Source: Pseudomonas fulva NBRC 16637 = DSM 17717 (GTDB lineage Bacteria; Pseudomonadota; Gammaproteobacteria; Pseudomonadales; Pseudomonadaceae). Taken from it: DNA of 64,000 bases. The notes beneath the pieces are model-generated. The model had not been told where the DNA came from, ran no database searches, and was given only the letters and a program-made list of their open reading frames with translations. Below are positions 55,026 through 63,884 of this stretch, piece by piece; within the stretch, counting starts at the first letter, position 1, and each line of letters starts with the position of its first letter. A program made the translations under genes and the position numbers. Location: contig NZ_BBIQ01000003.1 of assembly GCF_000730565.1 (NCBI RefSeq), positions 1-64,000 on the forward strand, read 5' to 3'.

Positions 55026-56348
55026 GTGTTCTCCCAATTCGCCTTGCACGAACGCCTGCTCAAAGCCGTGGCCGAGCTTAAATTCGTCGAGCCTACCCCG
55101 GTGCAGGCCGCCGCCATTCCCCTGGCGCTGCAAGGGCGGGACCTGCGTGTCACCGCGCAGACCGGCAGTGGCAAGACGGCAGCGTTCGTTCTGCCGCTGC
55201 TCAATCGTCTGGTCGATCTGCGCGAGCGTCGTGTGGAGATTCGCGCGCTGATCCTGCTGCCTACCCGTGAGCTGGCACAGCAGACCCTCAAGCAGGTGCA
55301 GCTGTTCTCGCAGTTCACCTACATCAAGTCGGGCCTGGTGACCGGGGGCGAAGACTTCAAGGAACAGGCCGCCATGCTGCGCAAGGTGCCGGACGTGCTG
55401 ATCGGCACACCGGGCCGTTTGCTTGAGCAGCTCAACGCCGGCAACCTCGACCTGTCCCACGTCCAGGTGCTGATCCTGGACGAGGCCGACCGCATGCTCG
55501 ACATGGGCTTCGCCGAAGACATGGAGCGCCTGTGCAAGGAATGCGAAAACCGCGAGCAGACCCTGCTGTTCTCGGCCACTACCGGCGGCGCGGCCTTGCG
55601 CGACATGATCGGCAAGGTCCTGAAGGACCCTGAGCACCTGATGCTCAACAGCGTGTCACAATTGGCCGAGGGCACTCGCCAACAGATCATCACCGCCGAC
55701 CATGACCAGCACAAAGAGCAGATCGTGCAATGGCTGCTGGCCAACGAAACCTTCGACAAGGCGATCATCTTCTCCAATACCCGCGCCATGGCCGACCGTA
55801 TCTACGGTCACCTGGTCGCCAAGGACGTCAAGGCGTTCGTGCTGCATGGCGAGAAGGACCAGAAAGACCGCAAGCTGGCCATCGAGCGCTTCAAGCAGGG
55901 CAGCTCCAAGGTGTTGGTCGCCACCGACGTGGCCGCGCGGGGCCTGGACATCGATGGGCTGGACCTGGTCATCAACTTCGACATGCCACGCAGCGGCGAT
56001 GAATACGTGCACCGGGTGGGCCGTACCGGGCGCGCCGGCGGCGAAGGCCTGGCGATCTCGCTGATCACCCATAACGACTGGAACCTGATGTCCAGCATCG
56101 AGCGCTACCTCAAGCAGCAGTTCGAGCGCCGGGTCATCAAGGAAGTCAAGGGCACCTATAGCGGGCCCAAGAAGGTCAAGGCGTCTGGCAAGGCTGCCAG
56201 TACCAAAAAGAAGAAGACGGACAAGAAAGGTGGTGACAAGAAGGCCACTGCCAAGCGCAAGCCTACGGCCAAGCCCAAGGCCAACGCACCGTTGACCAGC
56301 TCTGATGGGCTCGCACCGTTGAAGAAGCGCAAGCCCTCAGCCGAGTAA
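55026..56348 (+). CDS. DEAD-box ATP-dependent RNA helicase
   Basis: The 440-residue helicase has the Q-motif region (PTPVQAAAIP), motif I AQTGSGKT, Ia PTRELA, DEAD (LDEADRMLDMGF), motif III SAT, and motif VI HRVGRTGRAG. A lysine-rich C-terminal tail (from about residue 380) probably binds RNA. It is of the SrmB/RhlE-like group. I use GTG 55026, which has GAGGT eight bases upstream, rather than the TTG at 55008. It likely helps ribosome assembly or RNA decay, as inferred from family only. Confidence 0.93.
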   Translation: MFSQFALHERLLKAVAELKFVEPTPVQAAAIPLALQGRDLRVTAQTGSGKTAAFVLPLLNRLVDLRERRVEIRALILLPTRELAQQTLKQVQLFSQFTYIKSGLVTGGEDFKEQAAMLRKVPDVLIGTPGRLLEQLNAGNLDLSHVQVLILDEADRMLDMGFAEDMERLCKECENREQTLLFSATTGGAALRDMIGKVLKDPEHLMLNSVSQLAEGTRQQIITADHDQHKEQIVQWLLANETFDKAIIFSNTRAMADRIYGHLVAKDVKAFVLHGEKDQKDRKLAIERFKQGSSKVLVATDVAARGLDIDGLDLVINFDMPRSGDEYVHRVGRTGRAGGEGLAISLITHNDWNLMSSIERYLKQQFERRVIKEVKGTYSGPKKVKASGKAASTKKKKTDKKGGDKKATAKRKPTAKPKANAPLTSSDGLAPLKKRKPSAE

Positions 56349-56361
56349 TACCAGGGGCCTG

Positions 56362-56392
56362 GGCCAGGGCAGCGCTCAGCGCTGCTCTGGCC
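56362..56392. terminator. Strong bidirectional hairpin
   Basis: GGCCAGGGCAGCGC and GCGCTGCTCTGGCC make a 14-bp stem with one mismatch and a three-base loop, in the 57-base gap between the convergent helicase gene and the small secreted-protein gene. No T-run is seen. Confidence 0.7.
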
Positions 56393-56405
56393 TAACGTCC
56401 CTGTA

Positions 56406-56678
56406 TCACCCTGCCTTTTTCTCGGCCGCTTTCAATTCCTTGATACGCGTGTCGATCAACTGACACTTGTCCGGCAAGTCCTTGCTGGCGGTTCCCAGCT
56501 GCATGCCTTGCAGTTCCTCGTTGATTTCCTTGGCCTTCGCCGGGTTCTGTTCGGTCAGTTGAGCCACCAGCCCAGCCAGTTCCTCGCGCTTTTGCGTCGC
56601 TTCTTCCGGCGTGCATGCCCAGGCGGGCAACGCGCTGCACAAGGTAACCAGGCAAGTGATACGCAGCAGTGGTTTCAT
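56406..56678 (-). CDS. Small secreted helical protein of unknown function
   Basis: The 90-residue protein starts with a clear signal peptide (MKPLLRITCLVTLCSALPAWA), giving a mature periplasmic protein of about 69 residues that begins with Cys. Most of it is charged and helical (KREELAGLVAQLTEQNPAKA), with a second Cys in LPDKCQLID that could pair with the first. A lipoprotein is unlikely since the residues before the Cys (AWA-C) do not form a good lipobox. I do not recognise the family. Confidence 0.75.
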   Translation of the reverse strand: MKPLLRITCLVTLCSALPAWACTPEEATQKREELAGLVAQLTEQNPAKAKEINEELQGMQLGTASKDLPDKCQLIDTRIKELKAAEKKAG

Positions 56679-56878
56679 CCTTTAGCCCTCCGGCGTTGTT
56701 GATGGACGGTTGAGGTGCAGCAAACCGATTGGTTCACAGCCTTGGATGAATGGGCAGAAGCTGGCGTGGTTTCTTGCAGCTAATGCACGCGACCTTCAGG
56801 CCATTTGCGTGGAACGTGCGAAGATTCGGAAGGTCCCAAGCCTGTGTACATCCTCGACGCACACCAGGAGGTAATCGC

Positions 56879-57286
56879 ATGCGTACTGTCTATAACTGGG
56901 ACCTGATCGAACGCTTGTTGCATGAAGTACAAAACGGTAGCGGGCAAAACTTCACGCCCCGCCCTTATGCCGAAGCGCATGCCGCTGACCTGGCGGCCAA
57001 GGGTGAGCCGGTCGGTGACCTGGATCGCCTCAAAACCCAGGCCTGCGACTATGAGAAGCTGCTTCTGGAGCGAGGCTATATTCAAAGCCGCCCGGAAGAG
57101 GAGGGTGGTAACGGCGAGAACTTCGTACTGACCGAGCGAGGATCGCGCCTGATGAGCCTGATCGACAGCAGCATTCCAGGCTTTGAACACCCGCGGCAAG
57201 TGCTGGACGATCAGGAAGATGCGTTGGATGAAAGCACCTTCGAGCACGTCTCGTCCAAGGCGCAGATTGCCGGTGGTGCCATTTAA
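56879..57286 (+). CDS. Hypothetical protein, possibly winged-helix (DUF2513-like)
   Basis: The 135-residue protein begins MRTVYNWDLIERLLHEVQNG and has a central region with short helices (LKTQACDYEKLLLERGYIQ) followed by a probable beta-wing (ENFVLTERGSRLMSLI). This resembles the small winged-helix DUF2513 group by shape rather than by clear motif. An AGGAGG site sits before ATG 56879, so the start is firm and the upstream extension is rejected. It stands alone between the unknown secreted-protein gene and a DMT transporter. A DNA-binding role is only a suggestion. Confidence 0.7.
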   Translation: MRTVYNWDLIERLLHEVQNGSGQNFTPRPYAEAHAADLAAKGEPVGDLDRLKTQACDYEKLLLERGYIQSRPEEEGGNGENFVLTERGSRLMSLIDSSIPGFEHPRQVLDDQEDALDESTFEHVSSKAQIAGGAI

Positions 57287-57381
57287 GGCTGGCCAGTGAG
57301 GCATGCGTGAATCGATAATCTCCTGTCCCTCTCTTCAGGTGAATCACTGCGCATGCCTTTGTACCGTCTCGAGGTCCGCCG

Positions 57382-58308
57382 ATGAGCGTGGCCCGCAAAA
57401 ACCCCGATGCCTTCGCGTTCCAGGTCATGGTGGTGCTCTGCCTGATCTGGGGCAGCCAGCAGGTGCTGATAAAAACGGCCGCCGTGGACATTGCCCCGGT
57501 GATGCAGGCAACCCTGCGCAATTGCATCGCTGCGGTGCTGGTCGGGTTGATGGTGCTTTGGCGCGGCGACTGGAAGCAGATGGGGGTGACCTGGCGCGCG
57601 GGTGTACTGGCGGGTGGGTTGTTCGGGCTTGAGTTTCTGTTCATTGCCGAAGGGCTCAAGCTGACCACGGCCGCGCACATGTCAGTGTTCCTGTACACAG
57701 CGCCAATCTTCACCGCCCTTGGCCTGCATTTCATGCTGCCCAGCGAACGGCTGAGGTTGTTGCAGTGGCTGGGTATACTGCTGGCGTTCGTGGGCATTGC
57801 ACTGGCCTTTGCGGGTGGGACGTCATGGGCCAACATGGACGGGCGCACCTTGCTGGGAGATGCCTTCGGGGTACTGGCCGGCTTGGCGTGGGGCGCGACC
57901 ACGGTCGTGGTCAGGGGGTCGCGCCTTTCCGAGGCGCCGGCAACCCTTACCCTGTTCTATCAGCTAGCCGTAGGTTTCGTCGGTTTACTGCTCATTGGGC
58001 TGATCACGGGGCAGGCCGGCGATGTGGTCATGACGCCGCTGGCGGTTGGGAGCGTGTTGTTTCAGGGCGTAATCGTCTCGTTCATCAGCTACCTGACCTG
58101 GTTCTGGCTGTTGCGCAAATACCTGGCATCGAACCTGGCTGTGTTTTCATTCATCACGCCCCTGTTCGGCGTCACCTTCGGGGTGTTGATCCTGGGCGAG
58201 CCGCTGACCGTGAATTTCGTGCTTGGCGCTGTGCTGGTGCTCTTGGGGGTGGTTCTGGTAAGTGCCGAGCCCTGGGTACGGCAGCAATTGCGCAAATGGG
58301 TCGGATGA
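57382..58308 (+). CDS. EamA-family DMT exporter
   Basis: The 308-residue membrane protein has ten hydrophobic segments in two EamA domains (about residues 15-145 and 160-300), with LIWGSQQVLIKTAAVDIAP near the start and the conserved FSFITPLFGVTFGVLILGE block in the second half. It is probably a metabolite or amino acid exporter. ATG 57382 is the first start in frame. It is followed by the promoter region of the PA1414-type small gene. Confidence 0.88.
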   Translation: MSVARKNPDAFAFQVMVVLCLIWGSQQVLIKTAAVDIAPVMQATLRNCIAAVLVGLMVLWRGDWKQMGVTWRAGVLAGGLFGLEFLFIAEGLKLTTAAHMSVFLYTAPIFTALGLHFMLPSERLRLLQWLGILLAFVGIALAFAGGTSWANMDGRTLLGDAFGVLAGLAWGATTVVVRGSRLSEAPATLTLFYQLAVGFVGLLLIGLITGQAGDVVMTPLAVGSVLFQGVIVSFISYLTWFWLLRKYLASNLAVFSFITPLFGVTFGVLILGEPLTVNFVLGAVLVLLGVVLVSAEPWVRQQLRKWVG

Positions 58309-58366
58309 GGGGGCAAGCAGTAACATAGGGAAACGATTGGCGGTGCCAGGAAATCCCCCAAACGGC

Positions 58367-58411
58367 TTGATCGGCGTCACAATCACCCCCATCTGTAAGA
58401 TCAGATATAGG
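58367..58411 (+). promoter_or_regulatory. Possible Anr/Fnr-regulated promoter
   Basis: TTGATCGGCGTCAC (58367-58380) matches one perfect half and a weaker second half of the Anr/Fnr box TTGAT-N4-ATCAA. A -10-like TATAGG lies at 58406-58411. The distance places the box near -44, close to the -41.5 of class II Fnr sites. It would drive the small gene at 58495 under low oxygen. Confidence 0.5.
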
Positions 58412-58494
58412 CGTCAGCCGATACATGCGGCTATGATCTGTGTAAGGCAGCGCCGAACTGATTCGCCGTTAGGCTTACCCGTAAAGGGGGCATT

Positions 58495-58623
58495 ATGAAT
58501 AAAGCACTGTACAACTGGCTCCACGACCTTGGGGTTGCCTTGGGTTTGATTCCGCCGCCCTTGCAGCCGGTTCCCATACCGACTGACGAAAAGCAGCGCC
58601 CTCGCCAGCCACGACGCCGCTGA
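58495..58623 (+). CDS. PA1414-family 42-residue small protein, possible SicX-type dual RNA
   Basis: I translated a 42-residue protein beginning MNKALYNWLHDLGVALGLI, then PPPLQPVPIP, and ending in a basic tail. It follows an AAAGGGGG site. As I recall them, the P. aeruginosa PA1414-family proteins share this NALYNWLHDLG-type start. The PA1414 locus makes SicX, a small RNA strongly induced without oxygen. Here the gene has its own possible Anr promoter upstream and an intrinsic terminator right after it, giving a short monocistronic transcript of about 250 bases. The protein may be functional, or the RNA may be the active product, or both. Confidence 0.7.
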   Translation: MNKALYNWLHDLGVALGLIPPPLQPVPIPTDEKQRPRQPRRR

Positions 58624-58631
58624 GCGAGCGA

Positions 58632-58668
58632 AGGCCGTTCTCCCCTTTTTGGGTAGAGCGGCTTTTTT
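58632..58668 (+). terminator. Rho-independent terminator of the PA1414-type gene
   Basis: GGCCGTTCTCCCC and GGGTAGAGCGGC pair around a T-rich loop and are followed by six Ts, nine bases after the stop codon. Confidence 0.85.
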
Positions 58669-58846
58669 GTTCCGATCAGCGTTTCTGCTCCCGGCACGTC
58701 CGCTGCCAGGTTCCGTCTGTTCAGGCGGCTTAATGCCGCCTGATGCAACCCCGCTCCACCCCCCTGTCATGCCTCCCGCTTCATGCGCTCATCCCCGTTC
58801 ATTGCGACCTGTTTCAGCCAGCTGCGACATTGGGTTAAACATTGCG

Positions 58847-58874
58847 TTGATGTATTTCGTCAGGATGCAATAAT
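58847..58874 (+). promoter_or_regulatory. Probable sigma70 promoter of the Aer-like gene
   Basis: TTGATG (58847-58852) and AATAAT (58869-58874) are separated by 16 bases, about 100 bases before the receptor start at 58971. Four of six and five of six positions match consensus. The remaining sequence 58669-58846 shows no gene. Confidence 0.5.
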
Positions 58875-58970
58875 TTCCTGCGGCTACGGCCTCCTATTTG
58901 AAAGCGCTCTGCTACATATCAACCTTGCGCCTATTTTTCTCACATTTTCATCCTGCAAGGATCGCCGAAG

Positions 58971-60536
58971 ATGCGCACGAACCTGCCCGTCACCGAGCAC
59001 GAAAGAACCTTCCCCGGCGATCAGCGCCTGATCTCGACCACCGATCTGGATAGCCGAATCACCTACTGCAACGAAGCGTTCGTGGCCATCAGTGGCTTCA
59101 CCTATGACGAGTTGGTGGGTCAGCCCCACAATTTGGTACGTCACCCGGATATGCCCGCCGCGGTGTTTGGCCATATGTGGGACACCATCAAGCAGGGCAA
59201 GCCCTGGATGGGAATCGTCAAAAACCGGGCAAAGAACGGTGACTATTACTGGGTCAGTGCCTATGTCACGCCCATCTACGAACAAGGCCGCGTCAGTGGT
59301 TACGAGTCAGTGCGTTCAGTGCCCAGCCGCGCGCAGATCGCACGTGCCGAGCGCCTGTACGCACGCCTGCGCAGTGACCGCGCCGCGTTGCCTTGGGTGG
59401 CACGTGTGCGTCAGCGCCTGGGGACTGGCTGGCCGCTTGCCGCCGCCGGGGTGATATCGGCGTTCGCCTATGCCAGCCTGCCGGCCTACGCTGCGCTGGC
59501 GGTACTGATGACCAGTCTGCTGCTGGCCTGGTACGTCATCGAACGCCAGCACAGCCAAGCCATCCAGCGCACCCTGGCCGCACACCCCAAGGCTTTCACC
59601 AGCCCGCTGGTGGCGCTGACCTATAGCGCCAGCCCCGGGCTGCATGGGCAAATGGACCTGGCCATCCTGAGTGAAGAAGCACGCCTGCAAACGGCCCTGA
59701 CCCGGCTTGAGGATGCAGGCGTGGGGGTCAAGGACCGGGCGTCACAATCCTCGAAATTATCAGACACCCAGGCCGCGATGCTTGACCGTCAGCGCAGTGA
59801 AACGGATCAATCGGCCACTGCCATCGCCGAGATGGCAGCCACCATCCAGCAGGTCACGCAGAACGTTCAGAACACGGCCCATGCTGCCGGTGACGCCGAT
59901 CAGCTCGCTCAGCGCGGCAGCGAGCTGGCCCAGCAGAGCCTGCACGCCATGGACAGCATGAGCGAGGCGGTCAGTGACATTGGCCAGGCCGTCAATGCGC
60001 TCGCTCAGCAGACCCAGTCCATCGGCAGCGTGGTCGATGTGATCACTGCCATTGCCGAGCAGACCAACCTGCTGGCACTCAACGCTGCTATCGAAGCAGC
60101 CCGTGCGGGAGAGCAAGGGCGGGGGTTTGCCGTGGTGGCCGACGAGGTCCGTTCGCTGGCCCAGCGTACCCGCACCTCGACCGAGGAAATTCACCAGATC
60201 ATCGCCACCCTGCGCGCCGGTGCCGAGCGGGCGGTGAGTTCCGCCGGCCACGGTGAACGCATCGCGCGCGACAGCAGGCAAAGCGTCGAGGCCGTGCAGA
60301 ACGCGCTGGTCGGCATCGCCCAGGCGGTCAGCAGGATCACAGGCATGAGCCAGCAGATGGCTGCCGCTTCCGAACAGCAAAGCCATGTGGCCGAGGACAT
60401 CAACCAGCAGATCACGCGCATTGCCCAGTTGTGCGATCAAAGCGCCGGGCAGGCACGGCAAGGCGCGCAAATCAGCCAGGACCTCGAACGCATGGCCGAC
60501 TACCTCTATGGCTTGGCCGAGCGCTTCAATCGCTGA
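58971..60536 (+). CDS. aer: Aer-like PAS-containing aerotaxis/energy-taxis receptor
   Basis: The 521-residue chemoreceptor has an N-terminal cytoplasmic PAS domain (about residues 20-115, with [21 protein letters not shown] and [21 protein letters not shown]), a membrane hairpin (about 158-192), and a C-terminal MCP signalling domain with the conserved tip [20 protein letters not shown]. This is the Aer layout, which senses redox through FAD in the PAS domain. P. putida has several such receptors, so the exact paralog is not assigned. No cheRB-type methylation genes adjoin. Start ATG 58971 with AAGGA upstream. Confidence 0.92.
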   Translation: MRTNLPVTEHERTFPGDQRLISTTDLDSRITYCNEAFVAISGFTYDELVGQPHNLVRHPDMPAAVFGHMWDTIKQGKPWMGIVKNRAKNGDYYWVSAYVTPIYEQGRVSGYESVRSVPSRAQIARAERLYARLRSDRAALPWVARVRQRLGTGWPLAAAGVISAFAYASLPAYAALAVLMTSLLLAWYVIERQHSQAIQRTLAAHPKAFTSPLVALTYSASPGLHGQMDLAILSEEARLQTALTRLEDAGVGVKDRASQSSKLSDTQAAMLDRQRSETDQSATAIAEMAATIQQVTQNVQNTAHAAGDADQLAQRGSELAQQSLHAMDSMSEAVSDIGQAVNALAQQTQSIGSVVDVITAIAEQTNLLALNAAIEAARAGEQGRGFAVVADEVRSLAQRTRTSTEEIHQIIATLRAGAERAVSSAGHGERIARDSRQSVEAVQNALVGIAQAVSRITGMSQQMAAASEQQSHVAEDINQQITRIAQLCDQSAGQARQGAQISQDLERMADYLYGLAERFNR

Positions 60537-60626
60537 TCGCCAATGCCTGCGTTGGGCGCGCTTTGGCGTGAAGGCGTGCCAGTTGATCTGCGATTGTGTG
60601 GCACACTGCGCGGCCAAGGAGATCCC

Positions 60627-61238
60627 ATGTCCAGACCCCGCTGCGAGCGCTGCCTGCGCCCCCTCGACCATTGCCTCTGCGCCTTGATACCTGCGATCAG
60701 CAGCAGGACCCGCGTGTTGCTGCTGCAGCACCCAAGCGAGGCGTCTCATGCGCTGAACACGGCTCGCCTGGCAGCGCTTGGCCTGGTCAATGCCCAGTTG
60801 CACGTAGGTGAGGTATTCAAGGACCTGGATCAATGGCTGGCAATGCCAGGTTATCGGCCAGTGGTGTTGTTCCCGGGCGCGGACTCACAAGCGCTCGGGC
60901 CTTACACGCAGACCGACGGCATGCCGTTGTTGCTGGTCGTGCCGGACGGCACCTGGCGCAAGGCGCGCAAGTTGATGTACCTCAACCCGCTGCTGGCGGC
61001 TCTGCCGAAAGTAACCCTAGGGAATGTGACGCCGTCACGCTACCGACTGCGCAAGGCCCCGGAGGCAGGCGCGCTATCGACCATCGAGGCGGTGGTGCAG
61101 GCCTTGAACGTGCTCGAGCAACCGGTCAGCTTCGACGCCGTGCTGGCGCCGTTCGAAGGCCTGATCGAAGGGCAGATCCAAGCCATGGGGGCAGGCACCT
61201 ACCAGCGTAATCATCGCAAGGACACAGGGGCGCCCTGA
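60627..61238 (+). CDS. DTW-domain tRNA-uridine aminocarboxypropyltransferase
   Basis: The 203-residue protein is in the DTW family (TapT/TuaA type), enzymes that put a 3-amino-3-carboxypropyl group on tRNA uridine. An N-terminal cysteine cluster (CERCLRPLDHCLC, residues 6-18) probably binds zinc. The DTW-type motif reads PDGTWRKARKL near residue 112, and SRYRLRKAPEAGALSTIEAV follows. ATG 60627 is preceded by AAGGAG; the frame before it is not used. It is convergent with the TolC-family gene. Which uridine it modifies cannot be told. Confidence 0.88.
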   Translation: MSRPRCERCLRPLDHCLCALIPAISSRTRVLLLQHPSEASHALNTARLAALGLVNAQLHVGEVFKDLDQWLAMPGYRPVVLFPGADSQALGPYTQTDGMPLLLVVPDGTWRKARKLMYLNPLLAALPKVTLGNVTPSRYRLRKAPEAGALSTIEAVVQALNVLEQPVSFDAVLAPFEGLIEGQIQAMGAGTYQRNHRKDTGAP

Positions 61239-61255
61239 ACGGCGCCCCGGTGCAA

Positions 61256-62614
61256 TCAGCGCATCTCGGGCAGATGGGCTTCGGTGCGCACCTCGGTGGC
61301 AGCATAGGCGTCAGGCGGCAGCGAGATGCGCTGCTTGCTCAACAGCTCGCCCATGGTGGCCAGTACCCGGTAGCGGGAATAGGCCTCGGTGTAACGTACC
61401 TCGGTGTAACGACGGTCGGCGTTGTACAATTCGTTCTCACTGTCGAGCACGTCAAGCAGGGTGCGCTGGCCAAGGCCAAACTGGTCCTGGTAGGCAGCAC
61501 GTACCCGTTTGGTGGTGTCGGCGTATTCGCGCGCGGTAGGCAACTGCTTGCTGGCGTTGTTCAAGGCGTTCCAGGCCAGGCTCAGGTTTTCGGTCAGCTC
61601 GCGCAGTGCATTGTTGCGAATGTCCATAGCCTGGTTGATCTTGTGCGCATCGGAGTTCAGGCGTGCCTTGTCGCTGCCACCGCGGAACAGGTTGTAGTTC
61701 ATCTCTACGCCTGCCTGCCAGTCGTTGTTGCTGTGGCCTTTTTCACCGCCGGTGTTGTTGTTGGCACCGGTGGCCAGAATGGCATCAAAGCGCGGGTAGA
61801 AGGTCGACTTGGCAACCTTGTACTGCTCTTCGGCAGCGTTAACGTCTGCCTGGGCCGACTTGATGTAGGGGTTGTTCTGGCGCATGCCTTCGCGTGCTTC
61901 TTCCAGCGTTGCAGGCATCTGCACGGCAACCGCTTGCGGGTCTTCCAGCTCATCCGGCACACGGCCTACGACGCTGAAGAAGTTGGCCTCGGCATCGGCC
62001 AGGTCGACCTCTGCGGTATCCAGGTTGTTTTCCGCCAGGGCGCGACGGGCACGGGACTGGTCCAGGTCAGCCGTGCTGCCTACGCCCCGTTCGTTGCGCA
62101 GGCCGATCTGGTCGTTCACTCGCAGGTGGGCTTGCAGGTTGTTCTTGGCAAGGCTCACCAGTTCGCGGCGCTTGAGCACTTCCAGGTAGACCTCGATGGC
62201 GCGCAAGGCAACGTCTTGAGCCACCGCCTGGGTGTAGTACGCACGGGAAGTGGAGACCGCTTGGGTGCGGCCCACTTCGCTGGAGGTGTTGAACCCATCG
62301 AAGATCATCTGCCGCAGGCGCAGGTCGGCCTGGGAGTAGTTGAGGGTTTCTTTGTTATGACGACCTTCTGCGCGCGTATTGGCGTTGTCAGAGCGCTGAC
62401 GGCCGTAGCCCGCCACCAAGTCGACGGACGGGTAGTAGCCCCCACGGGCGAACTTCACATCTTCATCAGCAGACAACTTGCTGTTGCGGTTCGAGCTGAC
62501 CTGGGGGTGGTAATCCACGGCGCTTTGGACAGCTTCGGTGATCGACATCGCCTGCACGTGGGCACTTGCCAGAGCCAACAGCAACGCGCTGGTGATGGGG
62601 TTCAAAAGACGCAT
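61256..62614 (-). CDS. TolC-family outer-membrane efflux protein
   Basis: The 452-residue protein has a signal peptide (MRLLNPITSALLLALASA, cleavage near HVQA) and two internally similar halves of coiled-coil helices and strands (LDQSRARRALAENNLDTAEVDLADA in the first, LDVLDSENELYNADRRYTEVRY in the second, positions given by 61256-62614). It should trimerise as an outer-membrane exit duct. It resembles the type I secretion group (AggA/LapE-like), but no adhesin, ABC or fusion-protein gene is seen nearby, so its partner is elsewhere or outside the window. ATG 62614 has an AGGGAGAGG site upstream. Confidence 0.88.
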   Translation of the reverse strand: MRLLNPITSALLLALASAHVQAMSITEAVQSAVDYHPQVSSNRNSKLSADEDVKFARGGYYPSVDLVAGYGRQRSDNANTRAEGRHNKETLNYSQADLRLRQMIFDGFNTSSEVGRTQAVSTSRAYYTQAVAQDVALRAIEVYLEVLKRRELVSLAKNNLQAHLRVNDQIGLRNERGVGSTADLDQSRARRALAENNLDTAEVDLADAEANFFSVVGRVPDELEDPQAVAVQMPATLEEAREGMRQNNPYIKSAQADVNAAEEQYKVAKSTFYPRFDAILATGANNNTGGEKGHSNNDWQAGVEMNYNLFRGGSDKARLNSDAHKINQAMDIRNNALRELTENLSLAWNALNNASKQLPTAREYADTTKRVRAAYQDQFGLGQRTLLDVLDSENELYNADRRYTEVRYTEAYSRYRVLATMGELLSKQRISLPPDAYAATEVRTEAHLPEMR

Positions 62615-62924
62615 GGGTACCTCTCCCTGATCCTGGTTTTTCCTGCAGATCGCCAAAAAAATGACTATATTTTGATGCCGTATAGTGTTGCAGGTTTTTT
62701 AGCCCACAGCTAAGTACATTCACTGGAATGAGTAAGAAGATTTATTCATATCAACGTGCCATGTTCGACATTAATTGTCTAACGATTAGTAGGGTTGTTG
62801 CTGAATCAGGCGCCACTCGGCGCCGTCCAGATGGCGCTGGACGTGGGCTACAGGCAGTTCCAGAACGGATTTAGATAAAAAACCAGCACGGAAGGTCAAA
62901 TTGATATTTGGCGACAAATTATTG
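62615..62924. other. AT-rich intergenic region upstream of the TolC-family gene
   Basis: The 310 bases are clearly more AT-rich than the rest of the window at 62650-62800. They should hold the promoter of the TolC-family gene, but no single site stands out. On the minus strand a short open stretch (62786-62930) gives FLSKSVLELPVAHVQRHLDG and further residues ending QQQPY; this could be a small or decayed gene without a good start codon. Confidence 0.45.
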
Positions 62925-63290
62925 TCACTTACGCGGTGTATAGGTTTTTTGTCGAAGAATGTAGACAGTGACGCCCACCGCACTGGCCAGCATGAACAGC
63001 CGTGCCCAAGGAAACGCAACCAGGTAGCAGGAAACGGCGATACTCAACCACATCAGGCCTAGGGCATAAGCCTTGGCTTTGAGCGGCATCCCCTCGCCCC
63101 CGAGATAGCCCCTGATCCAGGGCCCCAGGCGAGGGTGGTTGACCAACCAGTTGTGAAAGCGCGGCGAGCTGCGGGCAAAACACGCCGCTGCCAGCAGGAG
63201 AAACGGCGTGGTCGGCAGTACCGGCAGGAAGATGCCGACCACGCCCAGCGCCACGCTCAGCCAGCCGATGGCCAGCAACAGGTAGCGCAT
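62925..63290 (-). CDS. DUF454 (YbaN-family) membrane protein
   Basis: The 121-residue protein has the YbaN layout: MRYLLLAIGWLSVALGVVGI, then the FLPVLPTTPFLLLAAACFARSS block, followed by FHNWLVNHPRLGPWI and two more hydrophobic segments. It sits in the inner membrane. Its start is six bases after the YecA-like gene stop on the same strand, so they are co-transcribed. Function is unknown. Confidence 0.92.
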   Translation of the reverse strand: MRYLLLAIGWLSVALGVVGIFLPVLPTTPFLLLAAACFARSSPRFHNWLVNHPRLGPWIRGYLGGEGMPLKAKAYALGLMWLSIAVSCYLVAFPWARLFMLASAVGVTVYILRQKTYTPRK

Positions 63291-63296
63291 GCCGGC

Positions 63297-63884
63297 TTAG
63301 TGGTGACGGGGCTTGAGCAGTGCCGGTTTCTCTTCCGGAGCATGCAGCAGCAGGAACAGCGCGGTCAGGGCCTCGGGAATCTGCACGATCATGTCGTCCT
63401 GGAGGCTGGCATTACTGGCGATGTCGGCAAATTCAGGCTGCTCGTCGAACAGGCCAGAACCGACCATGATCGGTAGCAGCATCTCGCTCACTTCTTCCTC
63501 GGCGTTCTCGAACCAGGCTTCCTCACGCAGGAAAACCCCTTCCATGAAGCCGATGCACCAGCCGCGCAGGTCGGAGTCGTCTGGGTCATCGCCCAGATCC
63601 AGGTCGCACGGCAGTTCGAACTCGTCATCGCTGGCCAACTGGCGCGCGATATGGCCTTTGAGGGCAACCAGGGTGGCTTCGATCTCCACGCGCTGGGCCT
63701 CGCTGGCGTAGTGCGGTTCTTCGGCGAACAAGGCGTCGATCCATTCGCGCTCGGGCACCTCCTCGGCGTTAATCGACAAGGCAGTGAGGTAGCCGTGGGC
63801 GGCGACATAGTCCAGCGCTTCTTCGTGCAGCTCATCGGCGTCGAGGAAGGCTTGCAGGCGGGTCAGTTGCTCGGCGAAGGACAT
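63297..63884 (-). CDS. UPF0149 (YecA/YgfB-family) protein
   Basis: The 195-residue acidic protein has the UPF0149 fold, with the family block DLRGWCIGFMEGVFLREEAW in the middle (63506-63565). It lacks the C-terminal SEC-C zinc motif that some YecA proteins have. ATG 63884 (MSFAEQLTRLQAFLDADEL) is chosen over the longer frame. It is the first gene of a two-gene unit with the DUF454 gene. Function is not established. A TATACT box at 63992 points out of the window to a rightward gene. Confidence 0.88.
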   Translation of the reverse strand: MSFAEQLTRLQAFLDADELHEEALDYVAAHGYLTALSINAEEVPEREWIDALFAEEPHYASEAQRVEIEATLVALKGHIARQLASDDEFELPCDLDLGDDPDDSDLRGWCIGFMEGVFLREEAWFENAEEEVSEMLLPIMVGSGLFDEQPEFADIASNASLQDDMIVQIPEALTALFLLLHAPEEKPALLKPRHH

